NCBI GenBank assembly: GCA_049324535.1
Contig: JBMOOG010000013.1
Span: 1-64,000 of the forward strand
DNA from: JBMOOG01 sp049324535
GTDB lineage: Bacteria; Pseudomonadota; Alphaproteobacteria; Rhodobacterales; Rhodobacteraceae
Direction: 5' to 3'
Length of the DNA stretch: 64,000 nucleotides
Under the pieces are notes generated by a model, which saw nothing but the letters and a program-made list of their open reading frames with translations, had not been told where the DNA came from and made no database searches. Position 1 is the first letter of the stretch. Every line of letters starts with the position of its first letter. Below are positions 18,181 to 26,796 of the stretch, one piece after another. Made by a program: the position numbers and the translations under genes.

Positions 18181-18981
18181 TCACTCCGCCGCGCGCGCGG
18201 CCGTGTCCGCCAGCAGCGTCCAGATCCGGTCAAGGTCGCCGGACCCCAGGGTCAGCCCGAAGTCGTCGGCGAGCACCCGGGCGAGTTCGGCCCGTGACCC
18301 GATCGTGCCCTCGCGGTCTCCGCCAAGCCGGAGGTCGAAGAGGCTGATCCGCCCCCCGGCGGTCAGTCGGTTCAGCATCAGATGCGCCGGGAAGGGCGAC
18401 TTTTCCCAGAGCGTGCAGACCACGGTCGCGGCCTCGAGGTCGGCCGGCGTCACCGGCACCGCATCAATGCCATAGAGCGCGAACCAGCCGTCCGGTGTCG
18501 CGCGTTCGAGCACGGTCTCGGGTCCGTCCGCCCGCAGCCGGAACTGCCCGCGCGGGGTGACGACCGGTCCGGCGGCGTCCAGTGGAAGGGGCACCTCGGG
18601 GCCGGGCCCGCCGAAGCCCGCGTCCACCAGCCAGTCGCGCCCCCCGGCCGCCACCACCAGCGCCAGATGCGCGCGCGGGCCGCCCGTGGGCGCCCCCATC
18701 CGGACCCGGCCCAGCACCTGACGGACCGGATAGCCGAGCGCGCCGAGCGCGAGGCCGAGGAGCAGGTTCTGCTCGAAGCACCAGCCGCCGCGTCCGGCGT
18801 CGACCAGTTTGGCCGCGACCGTGGCGGGGTCCAACGCGGGTGCGCAGCCCAGGAACGGTTCGATGTTCTCGAAAGGAATGGCCCGCATCTGCGCGGTCTG
18901 GAGGTCGGCCAGGTATCCGGCCGAAGGCGGGCGCGAGTCGAGGCGAAGACGCGCGAGATAGCGGTTCAGGTCGAAGGTCAT
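18181..18981 (-). CDS. nat: Arylamine N-acetyltransferase
   Basis: A 266-residue NAT-family enzyme that moves an acetyl group from acetyl-CoA to aromatic amines or hydrazines. The catalytic triad can be placed: Cys68 in 'RGGWCFEQNLLLG', His105 in 'GPRAHLALVV' and Asp120 in 'DWLVDAGFGG'. Length and the N-terminal 'MRAIPFENIEPFLG' fit the family. The gene is divergent from a LysR regulator 120 bases away, the usual sign that this regulator controls it. The physiological substrate is unknown; a detoxifying role is inference. Confidence 0.93.
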   Translation of the reverse strand: MTFDLNRYLARLRLDSRPPSAGYLADLQTAQMRAIPFENIEPFLGCAPALDPATVAAKLVDAGRGGWCFEQNLLLGLALGALGYPVRQVLGRVRMGAPTGGPRAHLALVVAAGGRDWLVDAGFGGPGPEVPLPLDAAGPVVTPRGQFRLRADGPETVLERATPDGWFALYGIDAVPVTPADLEAATVVCTLWEKSPFPAHLMLNRLTAGGRISLFDLRLGGDREGTIGSRAELARVLADDFGLTLGSGDLDRIWTLLADTAARAAE

Positions 18982-19103
18982 GGGCAGACACCCGATTGAG
19001 GGACAGGGACGCGTGCAAACCTGCCGCCTTGACCGCGGCGCGCCAATCCACGACTCTGCACCGTCCCATCCGTTTTTGCATGGCCTGCCCGGCCGCCTCC
19101 ACG

Positions 19104-20009
19104 ATGATCGACACGCCAGACTGGAACGACATGCGCTGGATCCTCGCCGTGGCCCGGGCCGGCAGCCTCTCGGCGGCCGCGCGCCGGCTGGGGGTCAGCC
19201 AGTCGACGATGTCGCGCCGGATCCGTGCGCTGGAGGATCGCGGCATCCGGCCTTTCGCTCTGGACGGACGCCCGACGCCGCTGGGAGAGGCGCTGATCGC
19301 CCTGGCCGGCCGCATGGAGGCGGCCCATGCCGAGGCGCTTGCGGCGGTCTCGGGCGATCCGCGCCCGATCCGCATCGCAGCCTGCGAGGTCACCGCGCGC
19401 AGCGGCGCGCTGTCCGAGGCGCTTCGGGGCTGGCAGGGGGCGCCGGTCGCGCTTCAGGTGCACGACGATCTCTTCGCCCTCGACGCGAGCGACTATGACC
19501 TTCTGGTGAGCCCGCTCGATTCGGTCCCCGAGACCGTCGAGGGGGTTGTGGTGGACGAGATCCGCTGGGGTCTCTACGCCGCGCCTGCCTATCTGGCCGA
19601 GCATCCGCTGCGGCCGGGCGGCAACGACCTGTCCGGCCACAAGGTGATCCGGGCCTCGGGTTCGCTGGCCCGGATCGCCGCCTGGCGCTGGTTTGAGGGG
19701 CAGGGCGGCGCGGTGTCCTTCCTCGCCTCCTCGCCCGCCGCCCAGGCCGAGGCGGCGGCGCGCGGCCAGGGCATCGCGCTCCTGCCGGTGCCGCTGGGCG
19801 AGGCCGATCCCCGTCTGCGGCTGGCCGGCCCGGCCGGATGCGCGCCCGCCCCGGTCTGGGCGGTGGCGGCGCGGGGCGTGGCCGACAGCCCGCGGATCGC
19901 CGGTTTCCTGCGCTGGCTCCGCCGGGCCGCGCGGGTCGCGGCCCCCCTTGCCCCCGGCGCGGCCTCCCGGCAGGATCACGCGGCAGGCGGAAACGGAGAG
20001 GCCGGATGA
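19104..20009 (+). CDS. LysR family transcriptional regulator
   Basis: A 301-residue LysR-type regulator. The winged helix-turn-helix lies at about residues 6-65 ('DMRWILAVARAGSLSAAARR', then 'GVSQSTMSRRIRALED') and the effector domain follows ('SDYDLLVSPLDSVPETVEG', 'EIRWGLYAAPAYLAEHP'). The effector domain is shortened relative to many LysR proteins. An in-frame ATG eight codons earlier (19080) is an alternative start; neither has a clear ribosome site. It is divergent from nat and overlaps the OsmC gene by four bases, so nat and osmC are the likely targets. The C-terminal 30 residues are low-complexity and probably disordered. Confidence 0.88.
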   Translation: MIDTPDWNDMRWILAVARAGSLSAAARRLGVSQSTMSRRIRALEDRGIRPFALDGRPTPLGEALIALAGRMEAAHAEALAAVSGDPRPIRIAACEVTARSGALSEALRGWQGAPVALQVHDDLFALDASDYDLLVSPLDSVPETVEGVVVDEIRWGLYAAPAYLAEHPLRPGGNDLSGHKVIRASGSLARIAAWRWFEGQGGAVSFLASSPAAQAEAAARGQGIALLPVPLGEADPRLRLAGPAGCAPAPVWAVAARGVADSPRIAGFLRWLRRAARVAAPLAPGAASRQDHAAGGNGEAG

Positions 20010-20422
20010 AAGCGCGCGTGAGCTGGGCCGGGGAGCGGACCTTCCTCGGTCAGACGGAGTCGGGGCATTCCATCGTGCTCGGCGCGGCGCATGGCGAGAG
20101 CCCGAAGCCCGGGCCGAGCCCCATGGAGCTTCTGCTCATCGGCACCGCCGGCTGTTCGGCCTATGACGTGATCCACATCCTGGAACGGGGCCGCGAGCCG
20201 GTGGTGGACTGCCGCGCCGACATCGAGGCCGATCGGGCGACCGAGGATCCGAAGGTCTTCACCCGCATCCACCTCCAGTTCACCGTGACCGGCCGGGGGC
20301 TTGACCCGAGGAAGGTCGAGCGTGCGGTGGCGCTGTCGATCGAGAAATACTGCTCGGCCTCGGCGATGATGGCGAAGACGGCGACGCTCACCCACGGGTT
20401 CACGGTCGAGGACGTCGGCTGA
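20006..20422 (+). CDS. OsmC/Ohr family protein (YhfA-like)
   Basis: A 138-residue OsmC-fold protein. It has the two conserved cysteines of this group, one in 'IGTAGCSAYDVIHILERGRE' and one in 'SIEKYCSASAMMAKTATLTH', and the entry strand 'ARVSWAGERTFLGQTESGH'. Proteins with this spacing are thiol-dependent peroxide-handling or YhfA-like proteins. It is co-transcribed with the LysR gene (ATGA overlap), which may link it to oxidative or electrophile stress together with nat. The exact substrate cannot be told. Confidence 0.88.
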   Translation: MKARVSWAGERTFLGQTESGHSIVLGAAHGESPKPGPSPMELLLIGTAGCSAYDVIHILERGREPVVDCRADIEADRATEDPKVFTRIHLQFTVTGRGLDPRKVERAVALSIEKYCSASAMMAKTATLTHGFTVEDVG

Positions 20423-20459
20423 CGATCCGCGGGCCGCGTCTGCGGCGGCGCAGCCCTCA

Positions 20460-20517
20460 GGGGGCTCTGCCCCCGGCCCAGCCGGGCCGCCCCCGGGGTA
20501 TTTCGGCGAAGAAGAAG
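20460..20517. repeat. Convergent-junction repeat, copy C (reverse orientation)
   Basis: Read on the minus strand it gives CTTCTTCTTCGCCGAAATAC, then a C/G run, then two hairpins: GGCCC/GGGCC (20475-20488) and GGGGGC/GCCCCC with loop TCT (20460-20474). It lies between the convergent OsmC and typA genes and points away from typA, that is, it follows the typA end. Confidence 0.75.
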
Positions 20518-20598
20518 CCCGCGCCTCGGACAAAGGGGATCCGGTCGCGCGCGCGTCCGGCCGTTCCGACCGTGGGGCGCTCCGGCGCCGGGGCGCCC

Positions 20599-22416
20599 TC
20601 AGCCCGCGCGTTCGGCGCGTTTGCGTTCGTGCGGGTCGAGGTGGCGCTTGCGCAGGCGGATGATCTTCGGCGTCACCTCCACCAGCTCGTCATCGTCGAT
20701 GTAGGCGATCGCTTCCTCGAGGCTCATCCGCACCGGGGGCGTCAGGCGCACGGCCTCGTCCGAGCCCGCGGCGCGGATGTTGGTGAGCTTCTTGCCCTTG
20801 AGCGGGTTCACCTCGAGATCGTTGTCGCGCGAATGCTCGCCGATGATCATGCCCACGTAGACCTGCTCCTGCGCGCCGATGAAGAGCCGGCCGCGGTCCT
20901 CGAGGTTCCAGAGCGCGTAGGCGACCGAGACCCCGTTCTCCATCGAGATCAACACGCCCACCCGCCGGCCCTGGATCGGGCCCTTGTGGGGCGCCCAGGC
21001 GTGGAAGATGCGGTTCAGGACACCGGTGCCGCGGGTGTCGGTCAGGAACTGGCCGTGATAGCCGATGAGCCCGCGCGACGGCACATGCGCGATGATGCGG
21101 GTCTTGCCGGAGCCGGCCGGCCGCATCTCGACGAGCTCGCCCTTGCGCTCGCCGGTCAGCTTGTCGATGACCACGCCGGTGAATTCGTCGTCCACGTCGA
21201 CGATCACCTCCTCGATGGGCTCGAGCCGCTCGCCGTTCTCTTCGCGGAAGATGACGCGGGGGCGCGAGATCGAGAGCTCGAAGCCCTCGCGGCGCATGTT
21301 CTCGATCAGCACGCCCATCTGCAACTCGCCCCGGCCCGAGACCACGAAGGCCTCGCCGCCCGGCGTGTCGGCGATCTTGATCGCGACGTTCGATTCCGCC
21401 TCGCGCATCAGCCGCTCGCGGATGACGCGGGACTGGACCTTGGTACCGTCGCGGCCCGCGAGCGGGCTGTCGTTGATGCCGAAGGTGACCGAGATCGTCG
21501 GCGGGTCGATCGGCTGGGCGGGGAGCGCGGTGTCCACCTCGGGCGCGCAGAGCGTGTCGGCCACGGTCGCCTTCGACATGCCGGCGATGGTCACGATGTC
21601 GCCGGCCGTCGCCTCGTCGATCGGCGTCTGCGACAGGCCGCGGAAGGCGAGGATCTTCGAGACCCGGAACTGCTCGATCCGCTCGCCCTCGCGCGACAGC
21701 GCCTTGAGCGTGTCGCCCGCCTTCAGGCGCCCGCTTTCGACCCGGCCGGTCAGGATGCGGCCGATGAACGGGTCGGCCGAGAGCGTGGTCGCGAGCATCC
21801 GGAACGGCTCGTCCCCGCGCGCGATCTGAGCGGGCGGCGGGACATGGCGCAGGATCAGGTCGAAGAGCGCCGAGAGATCCTTGCGCGGCCCGTCCAGGCT
21901 GTCGTCGGCCCAGCCGGCGCGGCCCGAGGCGTAGAGATGCGGGAAGTCGAGCTGTTCGTCGGTGGCGCCGAGATTGGCGAAGAGGTCGAAGACCTCGTTC
22001 AGCGCCCGGTCGGGCTCGGCGTCGGGCTTGTCGACCTTGTTCAGGATCACGATCGGCCGCAGGCCCAGCGCCAGCGCCTTCGAGGTTACGAACTTGGTCT
22101 GCGGCATCGGGCCTTCGGCGGCATCGACCAGAAGGCAGACGCCGTCGACCATGTTCAGGATCCGCTCGACCTCGCCGCCGAAGTCGGCGTGGCCGGGGGT
22201 GTCGACGATGTTGATGCGGGTGCCCTTCCACTCGACCGAGGTGGCCTTGGCCAGGATGGTGATGCCGCGCTCGCGCTCGATGTCGTTGCTGTCCATCGCC
22301 CGCTCGCTCACCTGCTGGTTCTCGCGGTAGGTGCCCGACTGCTTGAGAAGCTCGTCCACCAGCGTGGTCTTGCCGTGGTCCACGTGCGCGATGATCGCGA
22401 TGTTGCGAAGGTCCAT
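20599..22416 (-). CDS. typA: Ribosome-associated GTPase TypA/BipA
   Basis: A 605-residue TypA/BipA translational GTPase. The N-terminal G domain has 'IIAHVDHGKTTLVDELLKQ' (G1), 'ERERGITI' (G2), 'DTPGHADFGGEVERI' (G3) and 'LNKVDKP' (G4). Domain II, the EF-G-like domain III ('FVVSGRGELQMGVLIENMRR') and the BipA-specific C-terminal domain follow. It acts on the ribosome in assembly and stress adaptation, notably at low temperature in other bacteria. It is a single-gene unit, ending at repeat copy C. Confidence 0.97.
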   Translation of the reverse strand: MDLRNIAIIAHVDHGKTTLVDELLKQSGTYRENQQVSERAMDSNDIERERGITILAKATSVEWKGTRINIVDTPGHADFGGEVERILNMVDGVCLLVDAAEGPMPQTKFVTSKALALGLRPIVILNKVDKPDAEPDRALNEVFDLFANLGATDEQLDFPHLYASGRAGWADDSLDGPRKDLSALFDLILRHVPPPAQIARGDEPFRMLATTLSADPFIGRILTGRVESGRLKAGDTLKALSREGERIEQFRVSKILAFRGLSQTPIDEATAGDIVTIAGMSKATVADTLCAPEVDTALPAQPIDPPTISVTFGINDSPLAGRDGTKVQSRVIRERLMREAESNVAIKIADTPGGEAFVVSGRGELQMGVLIENMRREGFELSISRPRVIFREENGERLEPIEEVIVDVDDEFTGVVIDKLTGERKGELVEMRPAGSGKTRIIAHVPSRGLIGYHGQFLTDTRGTGVLNRIFHAWAPHKGPIQGRRVGVLISMENGVSVAYALWNLEDRGRLFIGAQEQVYVGMIIGEHSRDNDLEVNPLKGKKLTNIRAAGSDEAVRLTPPVRMSLEEAIAYIDDDELVEVTPKIIRLRKRHLDPHERKRAERAG

Positions 22417-22480
22417 GATGTCCGCCGATCCCTTGGGTTGGCGCCCCGATAGCCGAATGCCGGCCGGAAGGCCAGCGCGA

Positions 22481-23107
22481 TCAGGCGGCGACGTAGCGGT
22501 CGCGGCGATGGTTGATGGCGATCACGAGGTTCAGGACCAGCGCGCCCAGCGCCGAGACCGCCACCGTGCCCGCGTCCCGCAGCGTCAGGGCGACGGCGAA
22601 GATCAGCGCGTCGACCGCAAGCTGCGTCCAGCCGGCGCGGAACCCGGTCCGGTCCTGGAGCCAGAGCGCCACGATGCCGATGCCGCCGAGGCTGGCCCCG
22701 TGCCGGAAAAGCGCCAGAAGCGCCGAACCGGTCACCGCACCCGCCAGAACCGCGCCGAAGACCGGATCGAGATGGGCGAAGGACACCCAGCGCGGCATGA
22801 CAAGGCTCAGCCCCGACATCAGGGCGACGGCGGCAAAGGTCTTGGCCACGAAGCGCGGCCCGATCCGCACCCAGCCGAGCCAGTAGAAGGGCAGGTTGAC
22901 CACGAAGAACACCGGCCCGAAGGCCCAGCCGGTCGCGTAGGCGATCAGCACCGCGATCCCGGCGGTCTGACCCGTGACCAGACCCAGATGGGTGAGCACG
23001 GTGATCCCGAAGGCCGCCATGCCGGCGCCGTAGGCGATGCCCTGGGCGTCGTCGAAGGCGGTGTGGCGGTGGGAATCCCGGGGCGCACTGTCGGGCGTTT
23101 CGGTCAT
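22481..23107 (-). CDS. YitT family membrane protein
   Basis: A 208-residue protein with six or so membrane segments, matching the YitT/DUF161 fold: 'GMAAFGITVLTHLGLVTGQT' followed by 'AGIAVLIAYATGW', then 'GPVFFVVNLPFYWLGW', 'LDPVFGAVLAGAVTGSALLAL', 'GASLGGIGIVALWLQDRTG' and 'LRDAGTVAVSALGALVLNLV'. The glycine-rich first and fourth blocks are an internal duplication typical of the family. Start chosen at the ATG before 'TETPDSAPRD', since upstream codons read like non-coding DNA. The protein is shorter than Bacillus YitT because it lacks the C-terminal soluble DUF2179 domain. Function unknown; transport is suspected for the family. Confidence 0.85.
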   Translation of the reverse strand: MTETPDSAPRDSHRHTAFDDAQGIAYGAGMAAFGITVLTHLGLVTGQTAGIAVLIAYATGWAFGPVFFVVNLPFYWLGWVRIGPRFVAKTFAAVALMSGLSLVMPRWVSFAHLDPVFGAVLAGAVTGSALLALFRHGASLGGIGIVALWLQDRTGFRAGWTQLAVDALIFAVALTLRDAGTVAVSALGALVLNLVIAINHRRDRYVAA

Positions 23108-23261
23108 GGCACGGCTCGCGTCGAAAGGGGCTGAGCGCCTCCTATGGGTCGGCTGGGCGCCTGTCAAATGCGCGTCCCGCGCCCGGGCGATGTTCGCCCT
23201 GTGTTCTTGACCGCGTCCGTCCCGGCCGCTAGTCCTGCGTCGTCTCACCGGGGAGGATCGC

Positions 23262-23807
23262 ATGAAAACGGTCGCGTCGGTCGAGGTCTTCATCGCCACG
23301 AGCCTTGACGGATTCATCGCGCGGCCGGATGGCGATATCGCCTGGCTGGTCGATCGCCCCGTGCCCGAAGGCGAGGATTTCGGCTACGCCCGCTTCATGG
23401 ACGGTATCGGCGCGATCGTCATGGGGCGCAAGTCGTATGACAAGGTCCTGACCTTCCGCGAATGGCCCTATCCGGTACCGGTCGTGGTGCTGAGCCGGAA
23501 CCCGGACAGGGTGGCGATACCGCCGCATCTGAGCGGCCGGGTGCGGGCAGCCGCGATGCCTCCCCGCGCCCTGATGGCCGAACTCGCGGGGCAGGGCGTT
23601 TCGCGCGTCTATGTGGACGGCGGTCAGGTGATCCGGACCTTCCTCGCCGAAGGGCTGGTCGCGCGCCTGATCGTGACGCTGATCCCGGTCCTGCTGGGCG
23701 AGGGGCGCCCGCTCTGGGGCCACGGCTCCGGTGACATCGGCCTGAGCCTCGTCGCAACCCGCCACTGGCCGAACGGCTTCGCGCAGGTCGAGTATCGCGT
23801 GGCCTGA
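23262..23807 (+). CDS. Dihydrofolate reductase-like protein (RibD C-terminal family)
   Basis: A 181-residue protein of the dihydrofolate reductase / RibD C-terminal fold. The family blocks are 'VEVFIATSLDGFIARPDGDI', 'GAIVMGRKSYDKVLTF', 'VSRVYVDGGQVIRTFLAEGL' and 'LIVTLIPVLLGEGRPLWG'. These proteins bind NADPH and are rarely true dihydrofolate reductases. The substrate is unknown. It is a lone gene with a GGGGAGG ribosome site, divergent from the YitT gene and convergent with icd. The normal folate enzymes should be elsewhere. Confidence 0.87.
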   Translation: MKTVASVEVFIATSLDGFIARPDGDIAWLVDRPVPEGEDFGYARFMDGIGAIVMGRKSYDKVLTFREWPYPVPVVVLSRNPDRVAIPPHLSGRVRAAAMPPRALMAELAGQGVSRVYVDGGQVIRTFLAEGLVARLIVTLIPVLLGEGRPLWGHGSGDIGLSLVATRHWPNGFAQVEYRVA

Positions 23808-23827
23808 TCCGGGGCGCCTCAAGCCCT

Positions 23828-23881
23828 CTTCTTCTTTGTCCAAATACCCCGGTGGGGTCCGGGGAGGCGGCGCCTCCCCGG
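23828..23881. repeat. Convergent-junction repeat, copy D
   Basis: CTTCTTCTTTG, then CAAATACCCCGG, then the strongest hairpin of the four copies: 10 bp CCGGGGAGGC/GCCTCCCCGG with loop GGC (23859-23881). It sits between the convergent reductase-like gene and icd. Confidence 0.75.
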
Positions 23882-23890
23882 CTCCTGCCC

Positions 23891-25105
23891 TCAGCCCTTC
23901 AACGCCTTGTTCAGGTATTCTTCGACCTTTTCGAGGTACCCCATCGTGGTCAGCCACTTCTGGTCCGGGCCGACCAGCAGGGCGAGGTCCTTGGTCATGA
24001 ACCCGTCCTCGACCGTCTGCACCGTGACCGCCTCGAGGGTGCGGGCGAAGTTCGCCAGCGCCTCGTTGCCGTCGAGCTTGGCGCGATGCTTGAGGCCGCC
24101 GGTCCAGGCGAAGATCGAGGCGATCGAGTTCGTCGAGGTCGCCTTGCCCTTCTGGTGCTCGCGGTAGTGGCGGGTCACGGTCCCGTGCGCCGCCTCGGCC
24201 TCGACCACCTTGCCGTCGGGCGTCATCAGCACTGAGGTCATCAGGCCGAGCGATCCGAAGCCCTGGGCCACGGTGTCGGACTGCACGTCGCCGTCGTAGT
24301 TCTTGCAGGCCCAGACGTAGCCGCCGGACCATTTCAGCGACGAGGCCACCATGTCGTCGATGAGGCGGTGCTCGTAGGTCAGGCCGCGCTTCTTGAACTC
24401 GGCCTCGAACTCCTCTTCGTAGATCTTCTGGAACAGATCCTTGAAGCGGCCGTCATAGGCCTTGAGGATGGTGTTCTTGGTCGAGAGGTAGACCGGATAG
24501 TTGCGCATCAGCCCATAGTTGAGCGAGGCGCGCGCGAAGTCCATGATCGACTGGTCGAGGTTGTACATGCCCATGGCGACACCGGCGCCGGGCGACTTGA
24601 ACACCTCCTTCTCGATGACGGTGCCGTCCTCACCCACGAACTTGATGGTCAGCACGCCCTTGCCGGGAAAGCGGAAGTCGGTGGCCTTGTACTGGTCGCC
24701 GAAGGCGTGGCGGCCGACGATGATCGGCTGCGTCCAGTGCGGCACCAGCCGGGGCACGTTGCGGCAGATGATCGGCTCGCGGAAGATGACGCCGCCGAGG
24801 ATGTTGCGGATGGTGCCGTTCGGGCTCTTCCACATCTGCTTGAGGCCGAATTCCTCCACCCGGGCCTCGTCGGGGGTGATGGTCGCGCATTTCACCGCGA
24901 CGCCCACCTTCTTGGTCATCTCGGCCGAATCGATGGTGACCTGGTCGTTGGTCGCGTCCCGGTTCTCGATGCCGAGGTCGTAGTAGAGCAGGTCGATGTC
25001 CAGATAGGGCAGGATCAGCTTCTTCTTGATGAAGTCCCAGATGATCCGGGTCATCTCGTCCCCGTCCATCTCGACGATGGGGTTGGCTACCTTGATCTTC
25101 GACAT
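23891..25105 (-). CDS. icd: Isocitrate dehydrogenase (NADP+)
   Basis: A 404-residue NADP-dependent isocitrate dehydrogenase of the homodimeric, eukaryote-like type (starts 'MSKIKVANPIVEMDGDEMTR'). It converts isocitrate to 2-oxoglutarate in the TCA cycle. Substrate and metal residues lie in 'SPNGTIRNILGGVIFREPI', 'RLIDDMVASSLKWSGGYVWA' and 'YDGDVQSDTVAQGFGSLGLM'. The NADP site is near 'EAAHGTVTRHYREHQKG'. It may be read from its own promoter in the 92-base gap behind the HD-domain gene. Confidence 0.97.
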   Translation of the reverse strand: MSKIKVANPIVEMDGDEMTRIIWDFIKKKLILPYLDIDLLYYDLGIENRDATNDQVTIDSAEMTKKVGVAVKCATITPDEARVEEFGLKQMWKSPNGTIRNILGGVIFREPIICRNVPRLVPHWTQPIIVGRHAFGDQYKATDFRFPGKGVLTIKFVGEDGTVIEKEVFKSPGAGVAMGMYNLDQSIMDFARASLNYGLMRNYPVYLSTKNTILKAYDGRFKDLFQKIYEEEFEAEFKKRGLTYEHRLIDDMVASSLKWSGGYVWACKNYDGDVQSDTVAQGFGSLGLMTSVLMTPDGKVVEAEAAHGTVTRHYREHQKGKATSTNSIASIFAWTGGLKHRAKLDGNEALANFARTLEAVTVQTVEDGFMTKDLALLVGPDQKWLTTMGYLEKVEEYLNKALKG

Positions 25106-25197
25106 GGGCCTTCTCCGCTGGATTCGCTGCCGCGCCTGATACCGGAAATCGCCGGGCGGGGAAAGATCGTATGCGACGGTATACGAAAATCCGCCGC

Positions 25198-25791
25198 TCA
25201 GACCTGCGCCGCGAAGAACGCCTGCACCCGTTCGCGCAGCCGCGCCCAGAGACCGGGCGCTCCGCGCAGGACCTTCGCGCCCACGCGCGCCTCGATCTGG
25301 TCGAAGGTCACGCCGTAGTCCACCCAGCCGGTGCCGCCGCTCTCGATGTTCTGGACGACCGGCTGGGCCCGGTCGAGCGCCTTGGCGAAGACCGCGTCGG
25401 GGCTCTCGGCCGCCTCGAACTCGGCCCAGAGCGCGCGGAAGGCGTCGCGCTGGTCGGCGGGCAGAAGGCCGAAGAGGCGTTCGGCTGCGGCGGCCTCGGC
25501 CGCCTGCACCTCGGCCGAACCGTGCGCCTGACCGCCGGCCGAGTGCAGCGGCACGTCGCCCACGTCGATCTCCACCAGGTCGTGCAGCAGCAGCATCCGG
25601 ATCACGCGGTCGACATTGACCCCGGGCGCGGCCTGATCGGCCAGCACCATCGCCCAGAGCGCGAGGTGCCAGGAGTGCTCGGCGGAATTCTCGCGCCGCG
25701 AGGCGTCGATGAGGGTGTTGGCGCGCAGCACCGACTTCAGCCGGTCGGCCTCGGCGAGGAAGGCCAGCTGGGCGTCGAGGCGGGCGGTCAA
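25198..25791 (-). CDS. HD-domain phosphohydrolase (YfbR/HDDC2-like)
   Basis: A 197-residue HD-superfamily protein. The metal-binding histidine and aspartate residues are visible in 'ENSAEHSWHLALWAMVLAD' and 'IRMLLLHDLVEIDVGDVPLH' (the HD pair), with a further aspartate in the helix near 'ESPDAVFAKALDRAQPVVQN'. This pattern matches the HDDC2/YfbR group, which hydrolyses 5'-deoxynucleotides. It overlaps the 88-residue gene upstream by four bases and is the last gene of a three-gene unit. Substrate inferred from the family only. Confidence 0.88.
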   Translation of the reverse strand: MTARLDAQLAFLAEADRLKSVLRANTLIDASRRENSAEHSWHLALWAMVLADQAAPGVNVDRVIRMLLLHDLVEIDVGDVPLHSAGGQAHGSAEVQAAEAAAAERLFGLLPADQRDAFRALWAEFEAAESPDAVFAKALDRAQPVVQNIESGGTGWVDYGVTFDQIEARVGAKVLRGAPGLWARLRERVQAFFAAQV

Positions 25792-26054
25792 TGGCCGCCC
25801 GGATCGACGGGGCGCGGCGCCTCGGGCATCTTCGCGCCGGTGCGCTTCGCCTCGAGGGCGCGCTCGAGGAACTGCCGCCCGCGGATCTCGGCCAGCCGGA
25901 TGCGGATCGAGGTCATGAAGGCCTCCTGCAGCGTGGGGGAGGAGGCGCCGACGGTGCGCGCGACCTTCTCGTAGAAGCGGTCGTCGCCAAGTTCCTCCAT
26001 CGCCGCCAGCACGTCGCGGGCCAGCGCATCGCCAAGGTCGTCGGTCACGCCCAT
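25788..26054 (-). CDS. Conserved protein of unknown function, 88 aa
   Basis: An 88-residue soluble protein (MGVTDDLGDALARDVLAAME...) predicted all-helical, with a proline-rich tail ('KMPEAPRPVDPGGH'). I do not recognise a family with certainty. It lies 11 bases after the hydrolase and overlaps the HD-domain gene by four bases (ATGA), so it is surely transcribed with them. The segment 'SPTLQEAFMTSIRIRLAEIR' looks like an amphipathic helix pair. No catalytic motif, signal peptide or membrane segment is visible. Confidence 0.82.
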   Translation of the reverse strand: MGVTDDLGDALARDVLAAMEELGDDRFYEKVARTVGASSPTLQEAFMTSIRIRLAEIRGRQFLERALEAKRTGAKMPEAPRPVDPGGH

Positions 26055-26065
26055 CGCCCGGACCC

Positions 26066-26725
26066 TCAGCGCGTCGCTTCGCCGAGACGCCGGCGCACGT
26101 AGCTCTGGACCTCGGCGATCATCGGCGCCATGTGCGCCTCCTCGTCCTCGTAGAAGTGGCCCGCCCCCTCGATCACCGAATGGCTGATGGTGATGCCCTT
26201 CTGCTCGCGCAGCTTCGCGACCAGGTTGGCGGTGTCCTTGGGCGGCGCCACCCGGTCGGCGGACCCGTTGATGATGAGACCCGAGGCCGGGCAGGGCGCG
26301 AGGAACGAGAAGTCGTAGATGTTGGCGGGCGGCGACACCGAGATGAAGCCGGTGATCTCGGGCCGGCGCATCAGCAGCTGCATGCCGATCCAGGCGCCGA
26401 ACGAGAAGCCCACCACCCAGCAGTGCTTGGAATTCGGGTTCATCGCCTGGAGGTAGTCGAGCGCCGAGGCCGCGTCCGACAGCTCGCCCACGCCCTGGTC
26501 ATACTCGCCCTGGCTGCGCCCGACGCCGCGGAAGTTGAAACGCAGCACCGTGAAGCCGATATCGTGGAAGGCGTAGTGAAGCCGGTGCACGACACGGTTG
26601 TTCATGCTGCCGCCATACTGCGGGTGCGGGTGCAGCATGATCGCGATCGGCGCGTCGGGTGTGCGTTGCGGGTGATAGCGTCCTTCCAGGCGGCCATCGG
26701 GGCCGGGGAAAATCACTTCGGGCAT
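26066..26725 (-). CDS. Alpha/beta hydrolase
   Basis: A 219-residue alpha/beta hydrolase of the short, lid-less type. It begins MPEVIFPGPDGRLEGRYHP, with the oxyanion segment 'IAIMLHPHPQYGGSMNNRVV', nucleophile elbow 'CWVVGFSFGAWIGMQLL' (GFSFG serine), the acid near 'LIINGSADRVAPP' and the histidine in 'VIEGAGHFYEDE'. Substrate unknown; close relatives act on esters or acyl groups. I chose the ATG in front of PEVIF because codons upstream lie in the shared promoter region. It is divergent from iscR across a 173-base control region, and begins a three-gene unit. Confidence 0.88.
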   Translation of the reverse strand: MPEVIFPGPDGRLEGRYHPQRTPDAPIAIMLHPHPQYGGSMNNRVVHRLHYAFHDIGFTVLRFNFRGVGRSQGEYDQGVGELSDAASALDYLQAMNPNSKHCWVVGFSFGAWIGMQLLMRRPEITGFISVSPPANIYDFSFLAPCPASGLIINGSADRVAPPKDTANLVAKLREQKGITISHSVIEGAGHFYEDEEAHMAPMIAEVQSYVRRRLGEATR

Positions 26726-26767
26726 GTTTGCGCCTGTCTTGGGGGGGCCAGTGCGGAATCGATATTC

Positions 26768-26796
26768 TTGACGATTTCGCTCGGGCACCCTAGAAC
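26768..26796 (+). promoter_or_regulatory. Probable iscR-suf promoter
   Basis: TTGACG (-35), 17-base spacer, TAGAAC (-10). The -10 is the left arm of the Irr-type box, so a repressor bound there would block polymerase. A long leader of about 95 bases would precede iscR. Confidence 0.6.
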
